Below are positions 18,023 to 26,707 of a stretch of DNA of 57,789 bases, piece by piece. Position numbers and translations under genes: made by a program. This DNA comes from CAWUIO01 sp963922455. Lineage in GTDB: Bacteria > Bacteroidota > Bacteroidia > Cytophagales > Microscillaceae. Under the pieces are notes generated by a model, which saw only the letters and a list, made by a program, of their open reading frames with translations, was not told the origin of the DNA and did not search any database. Within the stretch, counting starts at the first letter, position 1. Each line of letters begins with the position of its first letter. The stretch is taken from positions 1 through 57,789 of the forward strand of contig CAWUIO010000030.1 of NCBI GenBank assembly GCA_963922455.1, read 5' to 3'.

Positions 18023-18298
18023 AATTCCCTTTACTAGTAAATAAAACCATATTATTTGATGCAAAATATACAAATTACTTAATATTTCAAAACTCTCTTT
18101 AATAACTACAATAAACGGCGTTTAGGAAAGGTTAATAGGATAGCTGAGGACAAAAAGTGAACAAATGTTACATTATACTTGAAACTATAGGCCTTTTATT
18201 TCCCTGAAAAAATCTGGTTTTTCGGAAAAAAAATGTAAATTGAATTCAAGAAAGAAAACCTTATTAAAAGAAAATAGTTACCATCACTCTAGCTAATC

Positions 18299-18547
18299 AT
18301 GATTTCCATAGATTATATTTTATTGTGCATTATCAACCTAGTTGCCGTGGTATGGGTGATCTATCACGTAAGCCGCAACGAAGAAAAAAATAACAAATCA
18401 ACCGATAACAGTGACACCTCATCCAATGACGATGGAGGTATCTCATTTGACCTAGATCCTCCCCAATTAGACTTACCTCCAGGTGTTACCTTACCTATTG
18501 ATAGCCCAGACGTTGAAAAAGAGAAAGATCAAATTGTAGAAATATAA
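18299..18547 (+). CDS. Small single-span membrane protein
   Basis: The 82-residue frame opens MISIDYILLCIINLVAVVWVIYHV, a plausible membrane helix, then turns into an Asn/Ser/Asp-rich, proline-containing acidic tail (DPPQLDLPPGVTLPI). No family is recognised and no promoter consensus is seen upstream, so coding status rests on the composition and the start context only. The 18023-18298 gap before it shows no other signal. Confidence 0.45.
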   Translation: MISIDYILLCIINLVAVVWVIYHVSRNEEKNNKSTDNSDTSSNDDGGISFDLDPPQLDLPPGVTLPIDSPDVEKEKDQIVEI

Positions 18548-18766
18548 TTTGGGTATTTCCTGCAAAATTTCCTGCAATAATCCCATGCATTCTGGTAATA
18601 ATAATAGTATGCTGCGCAAGCAAAGTATTCAAGGTGTCCAAATAAACTTTGCGTAATTAGTATGCTAGCCAACTTATGTTGTGTTTTTTCTGTATATAAT
18701 AAAACTTTGTGCGGAAAAATTACTTATACCCTTCCTGGAAAATTTATTTAGATGCCCTGAAAAAGC

Positions 18767-18797
18767 TTTGATAAGTCTTAAATTATCAATAAGTTTG
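18767..18797 (+). promoter_or_regulatory. Promoter of the RRM / cold-shock gene pair
   Basis: TTTG, exactly 19 bases, TAAGTTTG is a full match to the Bacteroidota consensus. Transcription should begin near 18804, giving a leader of about 100 bases before the RRM gene, a length that invites RNA-level temperature control. The remaining 18548-18766 stretch shows nothing. Confidence 0.65.
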
Positions 18798-18907
18798 GTT
18801 TAAGATTGTTGGTCGATTTGTAATACCTCTCTGAAAAAAAGCCTTTCAGTTTATTGTTTACATCTCCTCTCGATCTTTTTATTTTATTTATCCAATTTCT
18901 ATTTTCA

Positions 18908-19201
18908 ATGAACATTTATGTTGGAAATCTTAGCTTCAAAGCCGAGGAGCAAGATTTAGTTAACCTTTTCGAGGAGTTCGGTGACGTTTCTTCGGTAAAA
19001 ATCATTACCGATCGTGAGACCGGAAAATCCCGTGGATTTGCTTTTGTTGAGATGCCAGACGAAGATGATGCTTTGGCTGCCATCGAGGAGTTAAATTCCA
19101 ATGATTTCTTAGGGCGTTCCTTGGTTGTAAACCAAGCCCGAGATCGTCAACCCCGTAGTAACAATCGTTTTGGCGGAGGTGGAGGCGGAGGCTGGAAGTA
19201 A
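18908..19201 (+). CDS. Glycine-rich RRM RNA-binding protein
   Basis: The 97-residue protein is a single RNA recognition motif with a Gly-rich tail. RNP2 is IYVGNL (residues 3-8) and RNP1 is KSRGFAFVEM (about 41-50), with the aromatic residues needed for RNA stacking. The tail NNRFGGGGGGGWK resembles cyanobacterial and Bacteroidota Rbp proteins, which are often cold-inducible RNA chaperones. I start at ATG 18908, because the TTG at 18854 would add a hydrophobic leader with no homology. It lies 39 bases ahead of a cold-shock gene in one likely transcript. Confidence 0.92.
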   Translation: MNIYVGNLSFKAEEQDLVNLFEEFGDVSSVKIITDRETGKSRGFAFVEMPDEDDALAAIEELNSNDFLGRSLVVNQARDRQPRSNNRFGGGGGGGWK

Positions 19202-19240
19202 ACCTTTCGGTTCTATTATTTTTATTTAAACTGTAGTCTT

Positions 19241-19441
19241 ATGGAAAAGACCGGAAAGGTAAAGTTTTTTGATGAGTGCCGGGGTTTTGGTTTTATTATC
19301 ATGGATCAAACACAGGACGAAGTATACATGCATCTTGCGGATACCGAAGAATACCTTGAAAAAAATGACCGGGTAGCTTTTGAGTTGATCAGAGGAAAAC
19401 GAGGTACCCGAGCGGTAAAGGTTCGCATAATTAAGAACTAA
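19241..19441 (+). CDS. Cold-shock domain protein (Csp family)
   Basis: The 66-residue protein is one OB-fold cold-shock domain. RNP1 appears as CRGFGFI (residues 13-19) and RNP2 as VYMHLAD, a variant in which the usual VFVH is VYMH. The opening GKVKFFDECRGFGF is close to the consensus GxVKWFN. It probably melts RNA secondary structure. It shares the promoter of the RRM gene and ends at a strong terminator. Confidence 0.93.
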   Translation: MEKTGKVKFFDECRGFGFIIMDQTQDEVYMHLADTEEYLEKNDRVAFELIRGKRGTRAVKVRIIKN

Positions 19442-19479
19442 ACTTATCTTCATATCTTTTCTCGAGCATTGCTCGATTC

Positions 19480-19507
19480 AGCCGGATCTCTCAAGATCCG
19501 GCTTTTG
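19480..19507 (+). terminator. Intrinsic terminator of the RRM-Csp transcript
   Basis: AGCCGGATC and GATCCGGCT form a perfect 9-bp stem with a 6-base loop and a short T run. A second hairpin, TCGAGC-ATT-GCTCGA, precedes it at 19462-19476. The convergent mtnA gene ends 8 bases beyond. Confidence 0.85.
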
Positions 19508-19514
19508 TATGTAC

Positions 19515-20633
19515 TCATATTTGAATCCCTTCTTGCTTCTCCGGGAATAGTTCCAACAAACCCGCCTCACTAGCTGGGCAGGTACCCCGCTCGGTAATTA
19601 AAGCACTGACCAAGCGGGCCGGGGTGACATCAAAACCAAAATTGGCCGCTCGGCTAGATTCAGGACTGATTCGGACTTCCTGTATTTTCTCCCCATCCCA
19701 TCCCCGAATAGAATGCACCTCCTTAGGGTCTCGCTCCTCAATGGGTATTTCACGTACCCCATCGCGTAGGCTCCAATCAATCGTAGTAGAAGGCAGGGCC
19801 ACGTAAAAAGGTACTTGATTGTCAAAAGCAGCTAGAGCTTTAAGGTAAGTGCCAATTTTATTGGCGACATCCCCGGTGCGTGTCGTCCGGTCCGTGCCCA
19901 CGATCACTAAGTCTACTTGCCCATGCTGCATCAAATGCCCCCCGGCATTATCCACAATGATGGTATGAGGCACCCCAGCTCGTCCAAGTTCCCAAGCTGT
20001 AAGGTTGGCCCCCTGATTACGAGGACGTGTCTCATCTACCCAAACGTGGATATCCATTCCCGATTGATGGGCTTGGTACATCGGGGAGGTAGCCGTTCCC
20101 CATTCAATACAACCCAGCATGCCAGCATTGCAGTGCGTCAAAATGTGTATAGGTCTATCCCCTTTTTGGGTTTGTATCTCTTGAAAGACCTTCAATCCAT
20201 GGGCTCCAATGAGACGGCACGTTTCTACATCTTCCTCCACGATTTGGTCGGCCATCTCTCGGGCTAATCTACAACGCGTTGGCCAGTCCTGATCTTCCCT
20301 ACGATAAACCTCTAATTGGCGATTGATGGCCCAGAATAAATTTACCGCCGTAGGGCGGGATTCGGCCAATCTTTGAGAGATCTCCACCAATTTTTCCAAA
20401 GGTTTTGGGCTATTCTGAGACTCCAAACCAGCAAAAAACATTCCGTAGGCCGCAGTGGCTCCAATGAGGGGGGCACCGCGAACTACCATATCCCGGATGG
20501 CCCAGTATACATCCTCACTACTGGCCAGGTCACGGATAATCATCTGATGGGGTAGGGCCCTTTGATCAATTACTTGGATGCAGTTTTCACGATCCAGATG
20601 GGGCCATAAAGTTCTTAATTTGTCCATATACAT
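19515..20633 (-). CDS. mtnA: Methylthioribose-1-phosphate isomerase
   Basis: MtnA converts 5-methylthioribose-1-phosphate to methylthioribulose-1-phosphate in methionine salvage. The 372-residue protein belongs to the eIF2B-related family. It carries VRGAPLIGATAAYGM, the catalytic cysteine region THCNAGMLGCIEWGTATSP and the catalytic aspartate in VIVGTDRTTRTGDVANKIGTY. The initiator may be the ATG at 20627 (third codon). It is the last gene of the mtnB-mtnD-mtnC-mtnA set, 47 bases after mtnC. Confidence 0.95.
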   Translation of the reverse strand: MYMDKLRTLWPHLDRENCIQVIDQRALPHQMIIRDLASSEDVYWAIRDMVVRGAPLIGATAAYGMFFAGLESQNSPKPLEKLVEISQRLAESRPTAVNLFWAINRQLEVYRREDQDWPTRCRLAREMADQIVEEDVETCRLIGAHGLKVFQEIQTQKGDRPIHILTHCNAGMLGCIEWGTATSPMYQAHQSGMDIHVWVDETRPRNQGANLTAWELGRAGVPHTIIVDNAGGHLMQHGQVDLVIVGTDRTTRTGDVANKIGTYLKALAAFDNQVPFYVALPSTTIDWSLRDGVREIPIEERDPKEVHSIRGWDGEKIQEVRISPESSRAANFGFDVTPARLVSALITERGTCPASEAGLLELFPEKQEGIQI

Positions 20634-20680
20634 TGCTTTAAAACCGGGCTTACATGTAGAAATCGGTCAGCGAATATAAA

Positions 20681-21382
20681 TCAAGCAAAATCCTTCAGCT
20701 CAAGTTGGCTAAAATCGGCAACCTGCGGGTGTTGAGAAGCCGCTTGGGTTCCAGGACGTAATAATTGGCAGGTCCGGAAACCCGCTTCTCGGGCGGCATC
20801 CAATTCAGTGGGAACATCCGATAAAAACAGGATCTCCTGGGGAGGAAAGTTCAATTCTTTGGCAATACGTTCGTAGGAAACTTTTTCTTTTTTATGACCA
20901 ATTCCCGTATCAAAGTGATGGGAAAAATAAGGGCAGAGGTTCCCATACTCTGTAGTAGAGAAGAGAAGTTTTTGAGCCGGAACGGAACCCGAAGAATAAA
21001 TCCCCAAGGCAATACCCCGTAATTTCCAATTCTCAAAGGCTGGGGCCACATCGGGGTAAATATGTCCCTTTAGCTCACCCTGGGCATAGCCTTCTTGCCA
21101 CACATATCCCTGTAATTTTTTCAAGGCCGGATGTTTTCGGTCTTCTTGGCTCCATACCTCCAATTGGGCTAAGACTTCCAAATCACTCAAGCTTCGTTTT
21201 TCTTCCTCAAGCACCGTTTGTCGTACCTCCTCATAAAGAGCCGGAAGGTACTCCGCCTGGGAGTTTTGGGCGACAAACTCTCGGAAATGACTCCGAAAGT
21301 AGGGGAAAAGCGTATCTACCACAAAGCTAATGGAGCTGGTAGTACCCTCAATATCACAAAGTATGTAATTGATTCTGCTCAT
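20681..21382 (-). CDS. mtnC: Enolase-phosphatase E1
   Basis: MtnC is a HAD-superfamily bifunctional enzyme that enolises and then dephosphorylates 2,3-diketo-5-methylthiopentyl-1-phosphate to acireductone. The nucleophile motif appears as ILCDIEGTTSSISFV, with the E1-specific IEGTT. Motif II is IYSSGSVPAQKLLF and the acidic motif III/IV is FLSDVPTELDAAREAG. The length of 233 residues is normal when started at ATG 21382. It is downstream of mtnD with a 71-base gap. Confidence 0.95.
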   Translation of the reverse strand: MSRINYILCDIEGTTSSISFVVDTLFPYFRSHFREFVAQNSQAEYLPALYEEVRQTVLEEEKRSLSDLEVLAQLEVWSQEDRKHPALKKLQGYVWQEGYAQGELKGHIYPDVAPAFENWKLRGIALGIYSSGSVPAQKLLFSTTEYGNLCPYFSHHFDTGIGHKKEKVSYERIAKELNFPPQEILFLSDVPTELDAAREAGFRTCQLLRPGTQAASQHPQVADFSQLELKDFA

Positions 21383-21453
21383 AAAAATCAAGATCGGCCT
21401 GATAGGGCAGGTCGATCCGTTTAAGGTCTTGGTACAAAGGTATGCTATTCAGA

Positions 21454-21987
21454 TTAAACCGGGTTATACGACTCATCTACCCCAGACTCCGTGTAATGGG
21501 GTACCCAACCCGACTGATCTATGAAAATACGTATGGCTTTCACGTGTGGGTTTTCCTTGCCCGCATCAAACCAGTGCTTGGTATTGGCCGGAACCGAGAT
21601 CAAATCACCAGCTTCACACAATACATTAAATACAGGGTCTTGCCCATTGTCGAGATTAAACCAAAAATACCCCTTACCGTCTACAAAAAAACGTACTTCA
21701 TCTTCGGTATGCGTATGCTCACTCAGAAATTTATTGCGAACGGCCCCATAGTTGGGAGTAGTGGCATTGATATTTATCACATCAGCAGTTTGGTAGCCAT
21801 TCGAATCCATATACGGTTTCAAGGTATGGGCATAGGCATGCAGAACCGTTTCTTGATCGGCATCATCCCTGAAGCTTACTTGGGCTTCCCATTGATCAAA
21901 AAAAACACCGCGGGCTTCCAAAAATTTTTTGATTTCTTCCGAATCGTAGATACTTATGTTTTGATCTGGTATGTTCAGAACGGCCAT
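21454..21987 (-). CDS. mtnD: Acireductone dioxygenase
   Basis: This cupin enzyme oxidises acireductone, giving the 2-keto acid precursor of methionine with Fe, or an off-pathway cleavage with Ni. The 177-residue protein has the metal ligands in HTHTEDEVRFF (two His and a Glu) and a later His in NTKHWFDAG. The N-terminal part WEAQVSFRDDADQETVL is typical. It sits between mtnB and mtnC, matching the order of reactions except for mtnA. Confidence 0.95.
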   Translation of the reverse strand: MAVLNIPDQNISIYDSEEIKKFLEARGVFFDQWEAQVSFRDDADQETVLHAYAHTLKPYMDSNGYQTADVININATTPNYGAVRNKFLSEHTHTEDEVRFFVDGKGYFWFNLDNGQDPVFNVLCEAGDLISVPANTKHWFDAGKENPHVKAIRIFIDQSGWVPHYTESGVDESYNPV

Positions 21988-22071
21988 AGTGTAATAGAAA
22001 TTAGTGCTTTAGATTTACATTAAATTAAAGTTATATATTATCCGGCGATTCTTCAAGTAAATCTTACTTAC

Positions 22072-22734
22072 TTACTTTGCCAGGCGGTTAATACAGGCAA
22101 ACAAGTATTCCCAAACTTCCACATGACGTTTTGCCTCGGCCAAATTCTCTCCCCAAGCATACAAACCGTGCTGAGCTAGCACAAAACCCCAGGTATCTGG
22201 ATTTTCCTCCAAATAGGGCCTAATCTGAGTTTCTAATGCACGCATATCTTGCGAGTTCTCAAAAATGGGGATGCCCACTTCCGATTCGTGGGTTTTCGTG
22301 CCTCTCAGGCCTTTTTGTATCTCATACCCATGTACCCGAATAAGCGACTGCCCGGGATGAATTTGCGATAATAAGGCCGATTCTAAAGAATGTGTATGCA
22401 AGACCGCCCCAATTGTAGGGTTTTGATAGAGCATCGTGTGAAGTAAGGTCTCCGCCGAGGGTTTTAAATGGGCATAACCCGGTAAGACTTGAGCTTCTAA
22501 GTCTAAGGCCATCAAGTGCTCCGGGCCAAATGTAGACTTATCTACCCCCGAAGATGAGATGCTAATGCTATGCGCATATGGCCCGGGATTCCGAAAAGAG
22601 TAGTTGGTACTTGTGGCTGGTGACCACCCTCTCCAGTGAAACAAACGAATAATTTCGAGCAATTCCTTCTGGCGGCTTGTGTAAGCATCCAGTTGATTTA
22701 AATCCTGGTAAGTGGGAAGACTAAATTCCTGCAT
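22072..22734 (-). CDS. mtnB: Methylthioribulose-1-phosphate dehydratase
   Basis: MtnB is a class II aldolase-fold zinc enzyme that dehydrates methylthioribulose-1-phosphate. In its 220 residues the N-terminal FHWRGWSPATSTNYSFR and SSSGVDKSTF motifs, the zinc histidines in LHTHSLESALLS and the late QHGLYAWG histidine are visible. It is the first gene of the salvage operon. No promoter match is found in the short leader before the dispersed repeat. The kinase or phosphorylase that would supply methylthioribose-1-phosphate is not in the window. Confidence 0.94.
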   Translation of the reverse strand: MQEFSLPTYQDLNQLDAYTSRQKELLEIIRLFHWRGWSPATSTNYSFRNPGPYAHSISISSSGVDKSTFGPEHLMALDLEAQVLPGYAHLKPSAETLLHTMLYQNPTIGAVLHTHSLESALLSQIHPGQSLIRVHGYEIQKGLRGTKTHESEVGIPIFENSQDMRALETQIRPYLEENPDTWGFVLAQHGLYAWGENLAEAKRHVEVWEYLFACINRLAK

Positions 22735-22770
22735 AAATCAAGTAGCTTGGGGGTAAATGAAAAATTACTT

Positions 22771-22900
22771 GGGGCTTCCCCGCGCCAAGTCCTGGGGTAG
22801 CCCTATGGGAATTCGTGGCGGCGCGGGGCCGGGCTCTCGCTACTCGCCGGCCCCCGCACAAGCAGCGGCGGGCTCAAACAGGCCGCTCCATCCCTAAGCC
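22771..22900 (-). repeat. Dispersed structured element, copy C
   Basis: It is bounded by GGCTTAGGGATGG and GGGGAAGCCCC, with the inner stem CCCCGCGCC / GGCGCGGGG. It lies between the M28 peptidase gene and mtnB, in the same orientation as both. Confidence 0.9.
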
Positions 22901-22949
22901 AACGTGGGTATTTAATTTAAAATAAGGTCTCTATATTCTCTCCTATGTT

Positions 22950-23984
22950 TTATTGAAAATCACCACTTTCTTGATACAGCACTTGCAAGACGGTTTGCCC
23001 CACGGCTTTTAAGGTGTTTACATCAATAATTTGAATATTATCCTGATGGGTATGGTGATATTCCGGGAAGAAAAAGTTTGACCGGGAAGGGTCAAAATCT
23101 ACAATATCAATGGTCGGAATTTTTCTGAGGGTATTCACATACAGGTGATCATCTAAGATTGCCGGGCTCGTTTGATTGACAAAATACTGCCCATACCCCA
23201 ATTGTCCTGCTATTTTCCATACCAAGCGGGTAAGCTTAGGCGCATACTGCATAGAATGCCCCTCCATATAAAATTTGGCATTGGCCGCCCCCACCATATC
23301 CAGAAGAATCCCTTGATAGGCCACATAGTTGGGCGTATGGGGGGTTTTTCCCCAATGTTGTGAGCCCAAACACCAATATTCGGCCCGGCCTGGGATTTCT
23401 TGCCCTTCGGGAGGGCCATAATCTTCACTGTCAAATAAAATGATATCTATGCCCACTTCTAGGGTAGAATCGGCCAGGGCAATCACCCGGGCAATTTCCA
23501 TCAAAACGGCTACGCCACTAGCTCCATCATTGGCCCCATCGATGGGTTCAAAAGCCGTAGAGTCTTCCACTTCCTTATCATTATAAGGGCGGGCATCCCA
23601 GTGGGCACATAGCAAGATGCGCTTTTGTTTTTGGGGAAAGTAGCTGGCAATGATATTTCTGGAGTCGAGAATAGTACCATTGTAAGCAGTAGCCTCAAAT
23701 CTCTGCTCTTGCACATCCCAAGCAAGCTGCTTAAAATACGAAACTAAATAATCTCCACAGGCCCTATGGGCAGAGGAGTTGGGCACCCGAGGGCCAAAAT
23801 CCACTTGGTTTTTTACGTATTGATAAGCCGAGTCGGCCGAAAACGTAGGTGCAGGCTTCAAGGTTAATTTAGAAGGTGGTAGTGGTGTCGTTTTTCTCAC
23901 CTCAGTTTTATTGTCGCAACTCAGGGTACAGATCAGACCAATCCAGCAAATAAGCAAGAAAAGGCTGTTTTTAGAATAGTTCAT
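22950..23984 (-). CDS. M28-family peptidase / glutaminyl-peptide cyclotransferase-like lipoprotein
   Basis: From ATG 23984 the product is 344 residues with a lipobox-like LICTLSC. The catalytic domain has a zinc His in LLCAHWDARPY, the bridging Asp in GANDGASGVAVLMEIARV, Glu/Asp in DSEDYG and a late His in YHHTHQDNIQII. The DSEDYGPP...WCLGSQHWGK stretch is like bacterial glutaminyl cyclases, which make N-terminal pyroglutamate, so that activity is as likely as peptidase activity. A longer frame to 24032 overlaps cysS and is rejected. It is downstream of cysS with a 29-base gap and probably cotranscribed. Confidence 0.85.
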   Translation of the reverse strand: MNYSKNSLFLLICWIGLICTLSCDNKTEVRKTTPLPPSKLTLKPAPTFSADSAYQYVKNQVDFGPRVPNSSAHRACGDYLVSYFKQLAWDVQEQRFEATAYNGTILDSRNIIASYFPQKQKRILLCAHWDARPYNDKEVEDSTAFEPIDGANDGASGVAVLMEIARVIALADSTLEVGIDIILFDSEDYGPPEGQEIPGRAEYWCLGSQHWGKTPHTPNYVAYQGILLDMVGAANAKFYMEGHSMQYAPKLTRLVWKIAGQLGYGQYFVNQTSPAILDDHLYVNTLRKIPTIDIVDFDPSRSNFFFPEYHHTHQDNIQIIDVNTLKAVGQTVLQVLYQESGDFQ

Positions 23985-24013
23985 AGTTATGTCAAAATAT
24001 GGCTTGATATAGC

Positions 24014-25531
24014 TTACTCCTGATAAGCCCAATCGATACCGTTTTTCAGATCTTTTATAATCAAACCACTGCTTTGAAAGTAAGCCCGGATACGGTCTAC
24101 TGTATCGTAATCCTTTTTTGCTTTGGCATCGGCATAAACTTCCAGGAGTCCTTCAATTAGCGCTTGCGCATCTTCCACGGGTTCTTCCACGAGGCCTAAA
24201 ATGTCTGTGACGAAGGTACGATAGGTATTGGCAAGATAATCAAAGGTCTCCCGAGAGATCTTTTCCATTTCACCAGGGTTAAGAAAGAAGGTATTGATCT
24301 TCTTGACCATATTGGATAATTGCCCCAGCACTTTGGCAGTGTTTACATCATCGTTCATGCCCCGGAAGGCATTATCACAAAAGCCGCTTACTTGCTTTTC
24401 CATTTTCGCATTAGGTTCGGTGCTGGGGTTTTCGGGATACTGTAGCTTATTGAGAATGGTTAAACTGTTTATAAGCCTTTTATACCCTTTATGAGCTGCT
24501 TGCAAAGCTTCATTAGAGAAGTCAATCGTACTGCGATAATGGGCTTGTAAGACAAAAAAGCGGATCGTCATAGGCGTATACGCTTGCTCTAGGGTCGGGT
24601 GATCGCCCGAGAATAGCTGCCGTAAAGTAATAAAATTACCGGCCGATTTACTCATTTTAGACCCATTGATGGTGAGCATATTGTTGTGTAACCAGTATTT
24701 TACTGGAGTCTGGCCATTGATGGCCCGGGATTGGGCAATCTCACACTCATGGTGGGGAAACATTAAGTCCATACCCCCTCCGTGAATGTCAAAGGTTTCT
24801 CCCAAATATTTGGTGCTCATCACGGTACATTCCAGGTGCCAGCCCGGGAAACCTTCTCCCCAGGGAGAGTTCCAACGCATGAGGTGTTCGGGAGACGCTT
24901 TTTTCCAAATAGCAAAGTCGGCAGAGAAACGTTTTTCCTGTTGGCCATCCAGCTCTCGGGTATTTTCTAAGAGATCCTCTATGATTCTCCCGGAGAGTTC
25001 CCCATAATTAGCATTTTCGTTATACTTGCGTACATCAAAATACACAGACCCATCCGACTCATAGGCCAGCCCAGCTTCTAGGATTTTTTGAACGGCTTCA
25101 ATCTGCTCCGGGATATGCCCTGTGGCTGTAGGCTCAATACTGGGGCGGATCACGTTTAAGGCATCCATCATTTGGTGATAGATGTGGGTATATTTATGGA
25201 CCACTTCCATAGGCTCAATTTGTAGGAGCTTGGCTTGTTTGGAGATACGGTCTTCGCCTTCATTGGCATCCCCGAGGAGGTGGCCAACATCCGTGATATT
25301 TCGGACAAAGCGTACTTTATAGCCTAGGTAGGTCAAATAACGACGCAATACATCAAATATGATAGCGGGCCGGGAATTCCCAATGTGGGGGTCATTGTAA
25401 ACGGTAGGTCCACAAACGTAAAAGCCAACATGGGGGGGATTAAGGGGGGCAAACTCTTCTTTCTCTCCACTCAAAGTATTGTGTAACTTGAGTTTGGGGA
25501 TAAATCCCCCGGCAGATTTGTCTTCACTCAT
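24014..25531 (-). CDS. cysS: Cysteinyl-tRNA synthetase
   Basis: This class I synthetase of 505 residues charges tRNA-Cys. The HIGH signature is PHIGNSRPA, the KMSKS loop is GSKMSKSAGNF, and the zinc ligands include Cys in YVCGPTVYND, Cys in WHLECTVMS and His in FPHHECEIAQS. The DALR-type anticodon domain follows from about residue 345. A -7 promoter element lies 41-48 bases upstream. Unremarkable in length and motifs. Confidence 0.97.
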   Translation of the reverse strand: MSEDKSAGGFIPKLKLHNTLSGEKEEFAPLNPPHVGFYVCGPTVYNDPHIGNSRPAIIFDVLRRYLTYLGYKVRFVRNITDVGHLLGDANEGEDRISKQAKLLQIEPMEVVHKYTHIYHQMMDALNVIRPSIEPTATGHIPEQIEAVQKILEAGLAYESDGSVYFDVRKYNENANYGELSGRIIEDLLENTRELDGQQEKRFSADFAIWKKASPEHLMRWNSPWGEGFPGWHLECTVMSTKYLGETFDIHGGGMDLMFPHHECEIAQSRAINGQTPVKYWLHNNMLTINGSKMSKSAGNFITLRQLFSGDHPTLEQAYTPMTIRFFVLQAHYRSTIDFSNEALQAAHKGYKRLINSLTILNKLQYPENPSTEPNAKMEKQVSGFCDNAFRGMNDDVNTAKVLGQLSNMVKKINTFFLNPGEMEKISRETFDYLANTYRTFVTDILGLVEEPVEDAQALIEGLLEVYADAKAKKDYDTVDRIRAYFQSSGLIIKDLKNGIDWAYQE

Positions 25532-25571
25532 TGCCAGTTTGGGTTTAGCTGAATGTATTCGATTAAAGGGG

Positions 25572-25579
25572 CAAAACTA
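25572..25579 (-). promoter_or_regulatory. -7 element of the cysS promoter
   Basis: On the minus strand TAGTTTTG matches TAnnTTTG and would give a leader of about 34 bases. No good -33 box is found at 19-21 bases. Confidence 0.4.
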
Positions 25580-25738
25580 CGAATAATTTATCATACCCGA
25601 GGCCCCTTTCCTATCTGAAATCTACACGACTCTTCAAAAGCGGGGCAGGCGGCTTTGCAAATATTTCTTTATTTTAGCTTTATCTTTTCTGTACATAAAG
25701 ATGTTTGGAATATTTACCTGAGCTGATACACGTTTTTT

Positions 25739-25870
25739 GGCTTAGGGATAGGCGCCCGATAGGGCCGAGACCGAAATGGCTAGCGGGTGGGCCGGCTCGG
25801 CAGCCTAGCCCGGCCCGCGCTGGCAGTCAAGGGGCAAGATATGCCAAACGTATTTGCGCGGGCAAGCCCC
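25739..25870 (+). repeat. Dispersed structured element, copy J
   Basis: It runs from GGCTTAGGGATAG to GGCAAGCCCC, with the inner stem CCCGCGC / GCGCGGG and the GGGCCGAGACCG / CGGCTCGGC arm shared with the copy at 6932-7064. It ends 69 bases before the SDR start and lies between divergent genes. Confidence 0.9.
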
Positions 25871-25939
25871 AAACTGTTTTTAATCCTTTTTTTTACCGGT
25901 AAGGAACAAAATTTCTTATTTTTTGAATTGAATTTTCAT

Positions 25940-26695
25940 ATGTCAGATCACATTGCACTTATCACCGGAGCCAGCTCTGGAATTGGAAAAGCTACCGCCG
26001 AAGTCCTGGCCGGACAAGGAATGGACTTGATCATCTGTGGCCGACGTCAAGAACGCTTAGATTCTTTATCACAGGAATTGAGCTCCCAGGTAAAAGTACA
26101 TACCCTAGCTTTTGACGTTCGGGACCGAGAAGCGGTGGATAGCCTCATTGGAGGGCTCCCTGAGGAATGGAAAAATATAAGCATTTTGGTCAATAATGCG
26201 GGTAATGCCCACGGTTTGGACCCCATTCAAACGGGTTCTCCCGATGATTGGGACGCTATGCTAGATATCAATGTTAAGGGGCTTTTGTATGTATCCCGTG
26301 CTGTGATACCGGGCATGATTGAGCGAAAAAGTGGATATATTATGCATGTGGGCTCGATTGCCGGAAAGGAAGCCTACCCCAATGGCAACGTCTACTGTGC
26401 CAGCAAACACGCGGTGGATGCCCTGAACAAAGGGATGCGTATGGATTTGTTTAAACATGGCATCCGGGTGAGTGCCGTAAATCCGGGGCTCGTGGAGACG
26501 GAGTTTTCTTTAGTACGTTTTAAAGGGGATGCCGAAAGGGCTTCCAAAGTGTATCAAGGGTATCAGCCCCTTTTAGCCCGGGATATAGCCGAAATTATTG
26601 GCTTTATGGTGAGCCGCCCCGCCCACGTGAATATGGCCGATGTAGTGGTCTTACCCTCTGCCCAAGCTAGTTCACTCTTGGTAGATCGTGGATGA
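25940..26695 (+). CDS. Short-chain dehydrogenase/reductase (YdfG-like)
   Basis: The 251-residue classical SDR has the cofactor loop TGASSGIGKATAEVLA, NNAGNAHG, the catalytic Ser in HVGSIAGKEAYP and the YxxxK pair in VYCASKHAV. The sequence GLVETEFSLVRFKGD resembles the YdfG group of NADP-dependent serine or 3-hydroxy acid dehydrogenases, so that is the best guess at substrate. The frame is open back to 25787 through the repeat, but homology begins at MSDHIALITGAS, which fixes the start at 25940. It converges with the hydrolase gene. Confidence 0.92.
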   Translation: MSDHIALITGASSGIGKATAEVLAGQGMDLIICGRRQERLDSLSQELSSQVKVHTLAFDVRDREAVDSLIGGLPEEWKNISILVNNAGNAHGLDPIQTGSPDDWDAMLDINVKGLLYVSRAVIPGMIERKSGYIMHVGSIAGKEAYPNGNVYCASKHAVDALNKGMRMDLFKHGIRVSAVNPGLVETEFSLVRFKGDAERASKVYQGYQPLLARDIAEIIGFMVSRPAHVNMADVVVLPSAQASSLLVDRG

Positions 26696-26707
26696 AAAAA
26701 AGGCAAT

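Noticed and set aside
25787..25939. N-terminal extension of the SDR gene.
   Set aside because: It lies in the repeat and spacer, and the SDR cofactor motif follows the ATG at 25940 directly.
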